64,000 bases of DNA from NCBI GenBank assembly GCA_947034885.2, contig OX344752.2:14632001-14696000 (forward strand), read 5' to 3'. Position numbers and translations under genes: made by a program. The stretch comes from Thuidium tamariscinum. Its lineage: Eukaryota > Streptophyta > Bryopsida > Hypnales > Thuidiaceae. Of this stretch, positions 49,480 through 63,210 are shown piece by piece. A model generated the notes under the pieces. It searched no databases, had not been told where the DNA came from, and saw only the letters and a program-made list of their open reading frames with translations. Position 1 is the first letter of the stretch. The number at the start of each line of letters is the position of its first letter.

Positions 49480-51660
49480 TTTTTGCAAATTGCCTTGTGT
49501 AGTGAGAATAGAGGCAATTTGTTAAATCAAGTTTACACTTAAAAGGAATTAGAGGCTAATTGTCATTCAAATTCTAAAGGATATAGTATTCAAAGATATG
49601 AAGCAAGGCAAATTGACTTGGCGGTTTTCCCATGAACGGTTGATTTTCAGCGTAGTCATATACTCAGTCAATTTGCCATTTTCACTTGTACAGCACACTT
49701 GATTTTCATAGCTAGACTATTTGTCATGTTTTATATACCACTGAATTTTTTCAATTCAATATAATATTTACTTATCAAATCGTCATTGCTAGCTGAGTAT
49801 CTGCGATGGGGCCAACTTTTACGGCAAATTGACTTGATTGAAAGTATTACTTGTGTGTGTTTTTGTGGATCCAGTGATTGGATTTTGTCTTTTTGTGTGT
49901 GTATGAGTTAAGCAATTTGACAAAGAGCAAATTGCCTCTGAACTCAGTTGAAGAATTCTTTTAATTGTGACTTGATTTAGTGATTGTGTGGGTGGGTGGG
50001 AAAGAGTTAAGCAATTTGACAAAGAACAAATTGCCTCTGAACTCTACTTTAAATTCTTACTTGTGCATTATTTAAGATCAGTGATTGAACATAATTACTT
50101 TTGTATGCATAGAACAATTTGCCGTGTATATACTTGAAGTGTTGTGTGAGTGTGATTTACTGTGTGATGATGTGTGAATTATTGAGTCAAATTGTCTTGC
50201 TGTTCTGTTTATTTGCCTAAGTACCATTTAGTTTTGAAGTATTGAAAATTATTAAAAACCAATAGTGCAGCTAATTGTCACTGTGTCCTATGTATGAGCA
50301 ATTTGCCATTGAACTGAACAAATTGAATATGTATGGTAATTGTTATGTATTGGATGCATGTGATGTGGAAGTCAAATTGTCTATGTGTGATGGAGAAGTG
50401 CAACCAGATTATTCAATCGTACTTCCAGTCGAATTGTCTTAGAGATTAATTGTAAAACCAAATTGTCTGAATTATTAGAAACTTGAGTGAGATCTTTTAG
50501 CAATTTGCCTGAGTGAAACAAGAAAATTAGACCAATTGTCTAGCATGAGTTGGTGCGGTTGGTGAAGAAGCCGTGGAAAATTGCTGAAGTCAAATCGATG
50601 CTGAATTAAAGAAATGAAGAAATTTTGACAAATTGCCAAAATACAAATTGGAACCTGAAAAGATAAAACCAAAGTGACTTGGCCGAATTGCAAATCGACA
50701 TCAAGCGTCAACCAGGGAGTTTTTTCTAATTGATATTAAAAGTTTTATGTTGTGTCTAATTGCATTTGTCATGATAACAAATTGCTATATAATTGAGAAT
50801 GGATAAATGAATAAGTAAATCATAAATTTTGACAAATTGCTATCATGTGTTGAAATTTTATAGTAAAACTATTTGTGAAATTGTTGTGAGTTTTGATTAT
50901 AGAATAATTCTCTAATTTAAATTAAATTAAATTGTGAAGATAAATTGCATTATCATAATTGTGAAAAATGTCAAACTTATAGAAAATACAATTTGATAAT
51001 ATGAAGATGGAATTAAATTAGAGCCTAATTGCTGAAATTGATAAAATAAAATAAATTAATACTCAAAAGGAATTAATTACATAATAATTATTCAAAAGAT
51101 TAAATTCTTGATACATCTAATTGAAGAGAAACTATGGTCTTAGGTCTATAGGAAGTTACTATGACGAATTGCCTTAAGACAAATTGCCTTGGTTTTGATG
51201 ATGAAGAAAGATGACAAATGGCCTTGAAGTGTGATGGTGGAACAATAAGACAAATTGCCTTGTGATTTATAAAATCACCAATAAATTATTTTAGTCAAAT
51301 ACTGAGGAATAAATTGCCATGGATATTATAAATTGTTCTAAGGTAAAATTAAATTAACCAATTGATTTGAACATGTGCAGTGGCATGGAAATGAAGACAA
51401 TTGCATATACATTCATGCCTTGCATTAATTAGGGACAAATTGCCTTAGGACTAGGACTGGTTTATTACTCATCTAAATTTGTGATTAGGCTAGATAAATA
51501 GTGACAGAAGACGAATTACCTGGTAAAAGAATTTCATGGTAATTAAGGAATTGGCCGAAGAAGAATATTATATATATATATATTATATAACTTGTTGCAA
51601 TGATTAAGTCGGATAGTGCATGCAGGTGACAAATTGCTACATACCCTTGACAATTTGCTA
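49480..51660. repeat. Region dense in AAATTGCC/CAATTTGC words
   Basis: More than twenty occurrences of ACAAATTGCC, CAATTTGCC or CAAATTGTC variants in 2.2 kb on both strands, far above the rest of the window. Two units of about 99 bp are clearly tandem at 49905-50045 (AGTTAAGCAATTTGACAAAG, then CAAATTGCCTCTGAACTC). No fixed period overall and no ORF. Confidence 0.7.
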
Positions 51661-53529
51661 TTCCCTTTTAGAATACTAGTCTAGGACTGGGACATCACTC
51701 ATGCGTCCATAGCATTATTAATGGACTGATCACAAAATTATTTCCTGGGAATAAGAGTGAAACCCCAAATTTCCCATTCAAATGTCTTTGTATGTAGAAA
51801 TTCGCAGTATATTTCAATCCATTCTGACTTACATGTGACTTTAGTCATAATATGTTAGACTATTGGACCATTCCCCTAGATTTGAACCCCTATACTATAG
51901 TCCTAGGTTTTGTGGAATTTAACCAAAATCTAGACTACATATCCCAACTTCTATTTGTTGTTGTATCTTGAACTCTTAATTCTTCTTTGTTCTTGCTTTT
52001 ATTGCATTCACTTACATCTTACTTGTTGTTAGCTTTTAGCACTTGGTACTTTTTGCTAATTAGTCCTTCTATCACCATTGCTATTATTTCTTCTTATTTA
52101 TTTGCAATTTTTAGAGATATAGTTGTAATGAATTTTTCTTACCTTAAACTTGTGCTACATATTTTGTATTACCTTAAAATTTTAAAGGTTGAGCTATATT
52201 ATTCATTCATTGAAAATTAACCTTCTTAATTGTATGTGTAGGCACTCAAGGTTGAATGAAGTTATTGGAAGCTACTTGCAAGACTCAAAAGGCAACATCT
52301 TCACATTTTTGTAAGGAATATAGATCCTATAGGCATGAAAAATTATACATTTATAATGAGTCATTGTGATATGTTTTGTATTATTGACTAATAAATGTCA
52401 TTGCACTACAAGAGAAAGGGGTGTTTTAAGTATAGTCCTAGAGATAATATTTTAAGTAATAACTTTAGGAGACTTAAAGTAAGAAATAAGTGTCTTTCTA
52501 GTAAAATTTTATATGTTTCAGAAAGCAAGCAAAAAGAGGCTCACTTTGTAGACTTCCACACCATGTAAAATTAATTATTTTTAAAAATCCTTCAACAAAT
52601 AGCTACAAGTCTATTTGAATACCTTATCTTCCAAATTTTAGCTCAAAATTTGTTTTTTTGGATACTAAACAGTACTAAAAACCTCCAAATTGGCAAATGT
52701 GACATTAAATTAGGGTCTATTTTTGGATAGTAAATTATTTTGGAAAGTTATGAAAAAAATTAGGCTAGGTGTTTGATAGTCTTGAAAACATTGTCTAAAA
52801 ATCTTGAGTCATTTGGAGCCAAAATACAAAAATTATGACCAAAAAAGAAATTAGGTGTTTTGAACAACATGTGATGCAAAATAGAATAGGTGTTTCTTGC
52901 AAGATCCATAGATATTTCCCCAAATCCCATTTGTTTGTTAAATGGATAATGGTCCTTAAAGGATTAAAAGAAGATTTTCATCCTACTCAACAAGACCAAT
53001 AGATTTTAACTCCTTCTAGGGTGACATTTTTATACTAGTACTATATGTGGTTATTTTTTTGAACATTTGCATCTTGTGTAATATCAATTACATACCTACC
53101 AAATTTCAAGCTTATAGGAAGAGTTTTGTGAATGCTAACCACAATTGCCTAAATTGCCCCCAAAATTCAAGGTAGCATAACTTTATCTTTGGGCACCCAA
53201 TAAAAGAAACTACATTCCATCTTAGGAGGTACATGTTCACACCTTGTATCAAAATTTGATGAACATTCCTTAAAAAATGACTTCATATGCACCTACCCAA
53301 AATTACTTACATACTAAAATTTGGACTTATTGTGCCATAAATATTGATCTCTTGCATCAATTGAAATAAAATTGTATTCCACAAAGCTCATGTGTTTTTC
53401 TATCTTTACAAAAATTTAAAAAAAATTATGACAAATATTGGAACTGTAAGAGCCAATCTGAAATTTCTTTTGTCACTTGATGGGACAATAAGACTTCAGG
53501 AATTAAAATTGTTGCGATTTGCTCAGGAT
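51661..53529. other. AT-rich spacer
   Basis: A second pyrimidine-rich stretch at 51945-52110 resembles 49380-49445. A CACTACAAGAG word at 52403 looks like a CACTA tip without a partner. No gene. Confidence 0.4.
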
Positions 53530-53835
53530 TAATGTTTTTTTCATTTTTTGTGAAGTGTCAAAGTGTCAATACTTCATTTTATTGTGGTGCTCCAAATTTC
53601 AGCATTCATTCATATATTGGATAGAAAATATCATATTAAGACACAACACATATCTATCATTCTCTAGATCATTCTATTTTCATCCATTATCTGGTGATTT
53701 CATCCAATAGTTTAAAAAAATGTGAAATATCCTAATGATTTTATCCAAAATTTTACTGTTTATTTTCTATAGGCATGATGCCTCGCAAAAAAATTTGATG
53801 CCATTTTGCTCCAAATTGCTGGAAAAAAAGCCACG
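53530..53835 (+). repeat. ~300-bp dispersed repeat, copy 2
   Basis: Same-orientation relative of 43340-43640, with an insertion near 53660. Confidence 0.8.
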
Positions 53836-56424
53836 CCTTCAGCCCTTGTTAAAAACACTGCTCAGGATGCAAATATTGATGAGTGAAAAATCTGATTTTA
53901 TTCTTACAAGTATTTATCATGCCTAGTCTTCGAACTTCTCAAAAGTCCAGGCTCTTCATGGAAGTCCCACCTTCGTGCTTCCTTTGAGATTCAATATTTT
54001 CTTCAGTGTATTTAAGTGTATTTCTGTTAAGGATTTTGATGGTTAGTCATGTCCTCTAACTTATCTTTGTCCTCAGAAAGTCGAATGTTCTTAAACAAAA
54101 GCGAAAACATTGAAATTATTCTTAGTGAGCCCTGGAGATGCTTACACTCTCCAATTGCTCCACCAACATGCAGTAGTCTAAGTTAATCCATAAACATCAA
54201 GGCAGTTGTTTGGTATTAATCCAATGAATGCCAAGAAATTCTCTTGTATAGGATGAAAGTTTAACTATTCATCTTCAAAATTAAGGATGAAAAATGGAGA
54301 TCTTCTACATTACTTAGACTTCTACTGAGTGTTTTTTATATATATTTTTTAATACCAATGATTCCCATGACATCAAAAAGAATGATTTTCATCATTGTTG
54401 GTTCATCTTTTAGGGTTTAATAACAAAAGCAAGCTATGACAAGATACTCATGGATTCTTTGTCAAGTCAAAAATCCTTGATCACTGCCATTGATTCCGCT
54501 ACCATACCATTAATATTTTACTTATTACTACGTCAACAATTCCTACTTTGTTGCCAATTCTTGTTAAACATGTAGAGTTCCATGTACCATTATTGAGTTG
54601 AGAGTTTAGGTCAACAAAGGAACAATAAAAAGGGATGTAAACTTTGACGGCATATATTGTCATAGTACATAGTTGCTAATACAAAACTAAGTATCCTCTT
54701 ACATACAAGACAAAACTAGCTTATCATAGGCAAATCACCTATATCAAACACCTAAAGAATGATTCATTACAAATTTTCATAAGCTCATGACAAATTTTTT
54801 TCAGTAAATGAGATTTGAGCTACATCAAATTGAGTTAGTAGCCATAATCAATGTCTTGGATGATGGGTATAAAGTGATTATTGACCACAATAGGAACTGC
54901 AATCTTTTGAATGCAAAATTCAAATGTTACATGTATTGACTTTTTAGGCCTTCAATCCTTGATGTTGTAGCCATGCTAAAAAAATAATGTGAATATTTTA
55001 CATGAGTAAGGTAACCATTATAAAGACACCTTTTGTTGAGATTTTGGATAGTCAAGAGACTCTTTTAGGCCAATTGCATTGTACACTTCAAAAATTTATA
55101 ACAAATTTGTACATTGTCAAGAAAATAAAATTTCAATTACACTCTCCATCTCTTACATGTTTCTTTTAAGTAATTTTTTTTCATCTCAATAATGCCAATG
55201 AGACAAACCAATCATTTTGCTTGATATTGATTAGTTTTACCTTAGGATAATCCTTCTTACAAAGGAAATTTTGGAAGAAAAAAAATGACCTATTAAGGTG
55301 GGCAAAGCTTGACGTGGAAGGGTCATTTTTTCCAAAACTTCTTATAAGAATGCATAGCCATGAGCCACCATGGAAGGGTCATTTTTTTCTAAAATCCTAA
55401 TTTTTGAGCAAAATGCACTCAAAATTTTCAAGCATGGGAGATACAAGTTTTGGAATACAAACCTAGGTAGGAGCCCCTATATACATCTAGAAGACTATGA
55501 GTCTCCATAGTTTGGGAATGTAGAAATTGCCACGGGAACGGAGAATTGTAGGAATCTGACGTGGCCTAGAGAGTGCCATGACATTAATTTTTTTTTTGAA
55601 TTTTTTCTACATTTAGGACACTTTTATTTTTGTTTTTATAATTGTGGCCAACAATTATACAAACAATTTTGGGAGCAATTCCAAAACGAGCTTCCTGAGG
55701 CCTCAAATTCCCCCTAATGCAACAAACACTAAGATATTCAAGCTAACAACATTGCCAAAATTCGGCTTGAATATATTAAAAGAAAATTGTAATGAAAAAA
55801 TGCCACCAGTAAGATAATAGATCAAAAAGTCGTTTTAAAACCTCAAGGGGGACTGAGCTTAAGACAAAGGAACCCCATATCCTTTGTAGTGAGCTAAAAA
55901 ATACAAGGTAATGTTTGAAAACACAATAGAAATCAAATTTTAATAGAAAATCAAGAGTTTTGGCAAAATATCAAAGATTTCAACAACATGGCTATGTTTG
56001 GTGCCAACACATTATGCAAAAAAGGGGTGTAAAGTGAAGGGAGGGGGAGGCCTTTAATACATTTTCAAGGCCTCTTCCCCCCTCAAATTACTTGCTAAAC
56101 TACCTACGAAAAAATCAAAATTAACATTCAAAATTCTACACTATTGTTATGACCATTTTAACTTTTGGAGAAATGATTTGATTTCAATACAAACAATGCT
56201 ATTGGCTTCAAGAGATCCAAATTAGTCTAGAGGTATTCCAATCCCTTACTTCCTAGGCCAAATTGTGCTCAGAAGCTAATAATTAAGATCTAATGAAAAG
56301 GGTAGAAAATCTTAAATACACTATTTTTTATTTTTAATGGGATTTTACCATTATCAAGGAATTTTATATGAATTTCCAATCACTAGTAAGGGCGGTTGAC
56401 TTCCCATAGAGTCATTTTTGCAAT
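53836..56424. other. Repeat-rich spacer
   Basis: Contains an inverted relative of the 7125-7320 arm at 54240-54420 and a truncated CATTAG-type MITE whose right end (GAGGCCTCAAATTCCCCCTA) lies at 55698-55719. No gene. Confidence 0.45.
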
Positions 56425-56641
56425 CATTAGTAAGATATTTTTTGAAGGATTAGAAGACTATTCTAGACCCGTTTTTAATGTTGTGAACAATCAAAATAAT
56501 AAAATAATATATTTTAAAAATATATTATTATTTGACGTGGCAGTCTCTATGCCTGTCAGATTGCATATGTGACAGAGTTCCTACAACGTTCCTATAGTTA
56601 GGAACTTGTAGTCTTCTAATTGGCAAAAAAAACATCTAATG
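56425..56641. mobile_element. MITE, CATTAG subgroup, copy 1
   Basis: Ends CATTAGTAAGATATTTTTTG and, inverted, CATTAGATGTTTTTTTTGCC; a second inner pair is TTAGAAGACTA/TAGTCTTCTAA. Shares GACGTGGCAG and CTTCTAA blocks with 61976-62218. Confidence 0.65.
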
Positions 56642-59285
56642 CTAGAAAATTACGAAACTTTTTGGAAAACTTTTAGGAAGTCTCCAAAAGCCAAGTGCAA
56701 AATTTCACTAAAAACTCACACTTTCTAAACAAAATATGAAATGAACACTTATTAAATTAATTCCTCCATCAAAGAATCATTTCCATACTAGAGAATCTTC
56801 ATGATTTGACTTTGTTGTTGTACTTTGGGCATGCTTCTATACTAAAAATACCTATCTTTGCTCCTTGGTCACAAATTATCCTTCTCTACAAGATTTCACT
56901 TGCATGTAGATTTCTTCCAAACTTTGTAGTTGGAAAATGTCTAGGTAAATTTCCTATAGAGGTTCCTAGGGATTTATCAGACTTCCATTATCGCTATTGG
57001 AACCTAAACAAGTCAAACCCTATTCATACAAGAATTCCGATAAGGGTCAAAATTAGTGTTTCCATACTAACTCATTTCCAAAATTTCATTTGCTTCAAAC
57101 TTCTTCTAGATTGTTAAACCACATTCTAACACTTAATAAAACTTTTAAAACTAGTCCTAAGGAATTCTTAGAGTACTCTTGGACAATTCTAACTAATTCC
57201 CTGTGATTATTGTACATGGAATTTCTTCAAACACTCTACGAACACTCTTTTTGGTTGTTTTTGACCAAAATAATCCTAAAAATGAGCAATAAGCAAAAAA
57301 AAAAAAAATTCCAAGGCCTAATAGGTGACAACTACAAGACTTAGGGGGGGAGGGGCTTGTATTGTGTATTGGCTATATTATCTTCTCAATTTTGAAAATT
57401 TGTAAAATATTACTAGAGTGTTGAAAAATTGCCCCAATAATCACATCAATTTGAGGGGAATTCAAACTTTGAAGTAGTAGGATTAGAAAAAGTATTAATA
57501 GGTGTGATTAACTTGTGTATGAATAGAATACATTTGAAAGTTTAAAATGTGTATTGCATATATATAGTGATGCAAATAAGAGACTTTTGAATTGTAGCAC
57601 AAATAGGAGTTCCTCATTTAAAGTTGTAATTTGCATTAATATTTTGTGATTAGAACTAAATTTAAGGTGGTTGAGTGATAAAAAAAAGTAATCAAGATGA
57701 ATGCCAAATATTTAAATGAATGAACATTTTGTGGATAAGAACACAACTAGATATCTAGCCTAACTTTGTGCATTATTGTAATTTGTTTTATCATTACAAG
57801 AAAATTTTATATCTAGATTATTGATTAGAAAATATGCAATCATGTTACATGTGTTTACAACTTAGAATGTGAAAAATATTTAATCAAGTGTACATATTGT
57901 ATAAAATTTTTACAAAATATATTGACAACATACAATTATGAAGCATTAAATTGGAGAAGGTTGAGTATATTTTTAAAAGTTTAGAATTCTTATTGTACTC
58001 TTTTATTATATTTATAAAGAATTAAATTAGAGATTGAAGAGATTGAAATTTTTATGTAAGATTTCATTATTTCATTTTTGATTTAGCCATGTGCAATGTA
58101 TAGAGCTTTTAAATCTTGTTTCAAAAGTTTTCATTTATATAGATTTCAGCCTTTTTTTTGTGAATTTCCTTCAATTTGAATACATAAAGATTTCAACTGT
58201 AAGAAGGACCTTTTACACCTTTATATAGTGCATAAAATGATTTCATATGTGATAAGAGACAACAAAGTTTAGAATTGTACAATTTGCAAGTTTTGAATTT
58301 GTCACCATCTTTTGAATAACCTAAAAGCTAATTGATTTCCAAAAGAAAAAAAATTGAATTTGTTGTAGACCTTTGAGCTAAGGATACTTGAATATTAAAT
58401 GTCGAGCACATTTGTCAATTTTATTAAGCATAATGTCATAGCCTAGATTTGGAACAATTTTGTTCAAGTCAATTTGTCATAATTAGTTTAGATAGCTTGA
58501 AAGAAAGACATTCATGTCAATTTTTGATGGATTAGATGGCCTTAAAAGAGAGGGATGATAAAAAGAAGCTTAAATAAGCTTGGATAGTTTTGAAAGAGAG
58601 GATTAGTAAAGAAAAGCTTACATGAAAGGAAGTCCCATCCTCAAATAAAAATAGAAGTACTAGCATTGTTTTTTTTGCTTAAATTGCCTTTTGTTTGTAT
58701 TGATGACATAAAAATCCAAGAGATAACATCAATATGCACTTTTTAGATCTTTACAAATGTACAAATTTTAAATTTTTTTTACAATTTCAGGAATTGTTGG
58801 AAGACATTTATTACAATAGGTAGAAAAGGGGGATAAACAATTGATTTCATTTCATTTGTTACAATTATAGAAGATATTAAAGAATGTTATAACTATGGGG
58901 TAGAAAGAGCTACAATTAGTTTCAATGAAGTACTTGGATTTCAACTTCATTTTTATTCTTTTGTATCTCATCTCAGTCTAATCTATTTCATCCCTAATAG
59001 GCTAAAATGTTTGTACAAGAAATGAAGGGATAGGTGGCCATTGCTAATGCATTTTCCATTCAAATTTCATGATTTTTCTCTCTAATAACTTAAATAGTAA
59101 TAGTAATATCTTAGATTCTCTTATTGTTTAAACATTATGAAATATATAAAAAGAAATGTGATGATATTACACATTAAAATCAATATATTCATATCTTGTT
59201 GAATTTACAATTTATGAGTAAGAAAAATTGTTTCCATTGTTTTGATAAGATATGATACTTTGCTGAAAAGTATATAGATCTTTAA
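56642..59285. other. AT-rich spacer
   Basis: No gene recognised; a 103-codon plus-strand ORF at 56806-57117 has no convincing features. Confidence 0.4.
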
Positions 59286-59449
59286 TCAAGGTGAGTGGCT
59301 ATCTAAGCGAGCTTGATGTGCCCCAAACTCTTTCTTGATGTCTTCACGGACTTTGTCTGAGAATCCAATGGAAGGAAGGTTGTCAATTGCATCACCAGGA
59401 ACATATTGGTCTTCAAAAGGTGGTTTTGAGTAGCTTGGAATTGGAATAC
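59286..59449 (-). CDS. Isolated 3' terminal exon, protein not recognised
   Basis: A GTACAG acceptor at 59452-59450 opens an exon that starts in codon phase 2 and runs 54 codons to a TGA. The peptide (GIPIPSYSKPPFEDQYVPGD, then AIDNLPSIGFSDKVREDIKK) is rich in Pro, Asp and Lys and ends RLDSHSP. Codon use is more balanced than in the surrounding DNA, which suggests a real exon. The peptide looks like a soluble C-terminal tail. I found no upstream exon on the minus strand before the (TA)n tract and the 68-bp repeat array, so it is either the end of a gene with a long repeat-filled intron or an orphan fragment. Confidence 0.4.
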
Positions 59450-60165
59450 CTGTACCATTCACAAAGGAATAGATAACGACAATTGTTATCTTCAAATCTT
59501 AACCTCTAAGTGCTAAAGTTTTCAATAGTAGCATGCCTTCATGTGTAGGCATTCTAAAATTAGTCAAGAATATTCATATATGTTAACTAAACAGGTTATA
59601 TCTTCACCTTTAAGGAATATTGTAATCTTTACTTTAATAGAATATAGAGATTGGAAGAAGGTATAATTCAATTATTTTTAAATCATTAATCTTTGTGTGG
59701 TTATTAAAGAGTAAAATACACTTATACACAAACTATCAAAGGATTGGAAATAAATCTAAACTATACTATTGTAAGAAGAATTTCAAAAGTAACCAATTGT
59801 GAAGATTACTCTTGTGCCCTATGATTTGAAGGTTTATTCACACAAACAAGGAAAATATAATATTTAAAGATTGAATAATCAACAAAAACTCTCCACCACT
59901 CTACATAAAGTTTAAACACTTGTCATATCACTACTCTTTTTCAATATTTCATCATTTTGACAATTATATTACATAAGACTAGGTTTAAGTTATAGTCTAT
60001 CTACCATGTCATATACTATATCAAACAAGAAATAAAAATTTGACTTTATTATGCAAATATATCAAACCCTAGATCTTAACCGGATGAGTTTTATAGTGTC
60101 CACTTTTATGTGAATATGTAGTATCAAATTTACATCTTAATCCTACAAGTTTTATATTTTTTCCT

Positions 60166-60250
<85 letters not shown>
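60166..60250. repeat. (TA)n microsatellite
   Basis: About 40 uninterrupted TA dinucleotides. The length is likely polymorphic, and the assembled length may be unreliable. Confidence 0.97.
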
Positions 60251-60254
<4 letters not shown>

Positions 60255-60649
60255 CTATAGATCACTTAGAAATGGCTATACCTTGTTATATAATCTAAGA
60301 TGAATTTATTCTTTATGAACATTTCACAAAATCCCTTTGTCATGGTTATATGGCATTGATATGACTTTCATATACTACTACATTAGACACGATTAGATGC
60401 CCTAGATGTTTTTTCACATGAACTTTATATGACTTGCAATTCCAATGATTTTTTAAAAGCTATTACATAAATCAATTTGCCATTTTAAAGAATTTTTTTA
60501 GAACTTTTGGCTTTTTTAATAAATAAGAAGTATTGCAAAAGCTCTCATAGATTGCAACTTTTTGAATTTATTATTTCTAAAAAATTCATATGGAATTTAC
60601 ATAAAAATCAAAATTAATGCAATACAAAAGTTCGTGTATTGAAAGTCTA

Positions 60650-61925
60650 ATGAATTTCATGTATAGCTATGGCAATGATTTGATACTCATTTATCTAATA
60701 TCCTCAAACCTTGAAAGGATAGGCCAAGAATCATGGCTATAGCAATGATTAGACATTCATTTACCCAAATTCCTTAACTCATATTGAACTATGGCTATAA
60801 CAATGACAATGATTAAACACTCATCCACCTCAAATGCTTGACCCTCAAAAAATAGGCCTAAAATCATGGCCATAGCAATGATTAGATACTCATTTTTTCA
60901 AACCCTTTAACTTTAAAAGAAAATGCCCTGAACCATGGCTATTGCAAATATTAGACATCCATCTATCCAAACCCCATAATCTTGAAAAGACGGTTCAAAA
61001 TCATGGTTATGGCAATGATTACACATTCATTTATCCAAGCCCCTAAACTCTGAAAGAATAGGTTATCAACTATAGCTATTACAATGATTAGACACTCGTT
61101 TTTCAAAAACCCTTAACTTTGAAAGGACATGCCTTCAACCATAGCTATTGCAATGACTAAACTCCCATCTATTTAAACCCCATAATCTTAAAAGAATAAT
61201 CCAAAATCATGGCTGTAGAAATAATAGACAATCATTTATTGAAGCCCTTTAACGTTGAAAAGATGGGTTGTGAACCACGGCTATTGCAATGATTAGACAG
61301 TCATGTTTCCAATCCCCTTCACTCTGAAACATTGTGGTTGTAGCAATGATTAGACATTCATGTTCCCTATCCTCTCAACTATGAAAATACAGGCTATGAA
61401 CCATAGCAATTACAACAATTAGACTTCCATCTATTCAAACCCCATAATCCAAAAAGGACAATCTAGAATCATGGTTATAGTAATGACTACGCATTCATTT
61501 TATCCATGTTCCTTAACTCTAAGAGGATGGGTTGTCAACCGTTGCTATGGCAATGATTAAACACTCATATTTTCAATCCCCTTCATTCTAAAGGGCATTT
61601 TGTGAACTACAAATATTTTTATGATTAAACAATCATTTATTAACTTTAAAAAGGCATGCCTTGAACCATTGTTTTTGCAATGATTAGACTTCTATCTTTT
61701 CAAACCCCATAATCTTGAAATGACAGTCCAAAATCATGACCATAGGAATGATTAGACATTCATTTATCAAGCCCTTTAACTCTAAAAAGATGGTATGTGA
61801 ATTGCATCTATTGTAATGATTAAACACTCATTTTTCCAATCCTTTTAACTCTAAAAAAATGGGTAGTGAACTATGGCTATTGCAATGATTAGACACTCAT
61901 GTTTCCAAACCTATTAACCCTAAAA
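60650..61925 (+). repeat. Degenerate 68-bp tandem array, ~19 units
   Basis: Each unit carries a version of ATGGCTATTGCAATGATTAG, then ACACTCAT, then a CCAA-CCCC-TTAACTCT segment and GAAAGGATGGGCTATGAACC. Anchors recur at about 60666, 60738, 60795, 60870, 60939, 61007, 61076, 61145, 61213, 61281 and so on to 61870, mostly 67-69 bp apart. 68 is not a multiple of three and stops occur, so it is non-coding. Confidence 0.93.
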
Positions 61926-61975
61926 ATACCAACTCATAACAATAAATTCAAACTTTTGATTCCTTCACTTTATTT

Positions 61976-62218
61976 CATTAGATATTTTTTCAGGAATTAG
62001 AAGATTGTTTCAAGCCCGTTCCAAATGTTGGGAATAGTCAAAATAAAAAATAATAAATAAATAAATAAATTCAAATATGTTTTTAATAAAAAAATTATTA
62101 TTATAAATCTGACATGGCAATCTCTCAGCCACATCAGATCGCAGACGTGGCAGAGTTCCCCAATGTTCCCACAGTTGGGAACTCACAATCTTCTAACTAG
62201 CAGAAAAAATATCTAACG
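61976..62218. mobile_element. MITE, CATTAG subgroup, copy 2
   Basis: Ends CATTAGATATTTTTTCAGGA and, inverted, CGTTAGATATTTTTTCTGCT; inner ATTAGAAGATTG/CAATCTTCTAA pair. Homologous to 56425-56641. A short (AAAT)n run lies inside at about 62050. Confidence 0.7.
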
Positions 62219-63210
62219 TTGTACCATTCAACAACTATATATGAATAAACAAATTTACTTGATTTAGGATCATGTGTTTTTGTGATTCATAAAAAAATTT
62301 AAATTTTGTGGTGAAAATTCTAAAACTATTGTTAATTATTTAAGGAAAAAAATAAAAAAAATTCACATGAAATATAGAATATTTTCTAAAGATTGAAAAT
62401 TTTACCATGGATATCTATTATAGTAGTATATAACATCATGGTATAATCTACAATTAGTATATTATTATAAATTAAAAAATCAATAAACCATGATTATAAG
62501 GCCAAAGTTTAAATTTAAATAAAATAATGAATATTTATTATAGAAATTTCACTAAATAAACTTAATTTCATTGAGGATAAAAAAACTTTAAAATCATTTT
62601 TATAGATAAAATTCATTTTTAGAGTATAAAGGAACAAAATGCACTTCCAAGGTGATTTATAGATTGAACATCTCTTTTTGTAAAATTAATAATACAATAG
62701 TGAGGGAATAATCAATATTATTCACTTCAAATGCAATCCAGCAACTCTTAAAAAAATTTAATAAAAAATTATTATTTTTCTATTCTAGAATTCCAAATTA
62801 TTTATAGCATCCTTATAAAGTTAAGGGTTGGAATTTCTCTCTCGACAACTAAGTTATGAACAAATTTTTCTGGAGACATAAGCTAGCTTTTTAGAAAATT
62901 AGGTTTGAATTCCTATAGTAGTGAGATCAGTTCATCATGATGGTGACAAAATAATTATTTGTTTGGATGAAATTTTTATGTTAAACTAATATGATACTTT
63001 TAAGAATGTCATCACTAGTTGGAAAAGGCATTCAAAACAAGTAATTTCATGTTAAAGTGTCAAAAATAGATTGGCAATATAGACAATTTGTTGTCTCAAG
63101 GTCACAATTTTGATTTTCCAAAATTTCACCCTAAATTGTTGCAAGATTTTGCATATCCTCCCCTTTGCTGTGAAAGTCCCGTAAGAATGAAAAGAAACGA
63201 GGAGGCCGCA
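62219..63210. other. AT-rich 3' flank of the nsLTP gene
   Basis: No gene recognised; presumably contains the nsLTP 3' UTR close to 63210. Confidence 0.45.

Noticed and set aside
48750..52250. LTR retrotransposon with LTRs at 48.8-49.5 and 51.7-52.2 kb
   Set aside because: Only the pyrimidine-rich parts resemble each other; no primer-binding site, no coding domain and no flanking duplication.
60650..61925. CRISPR-like array
   Set aside because: The units are contiguous and diverged, with no constant repeat alternating with unique spacers, in a eukaryotic setting.
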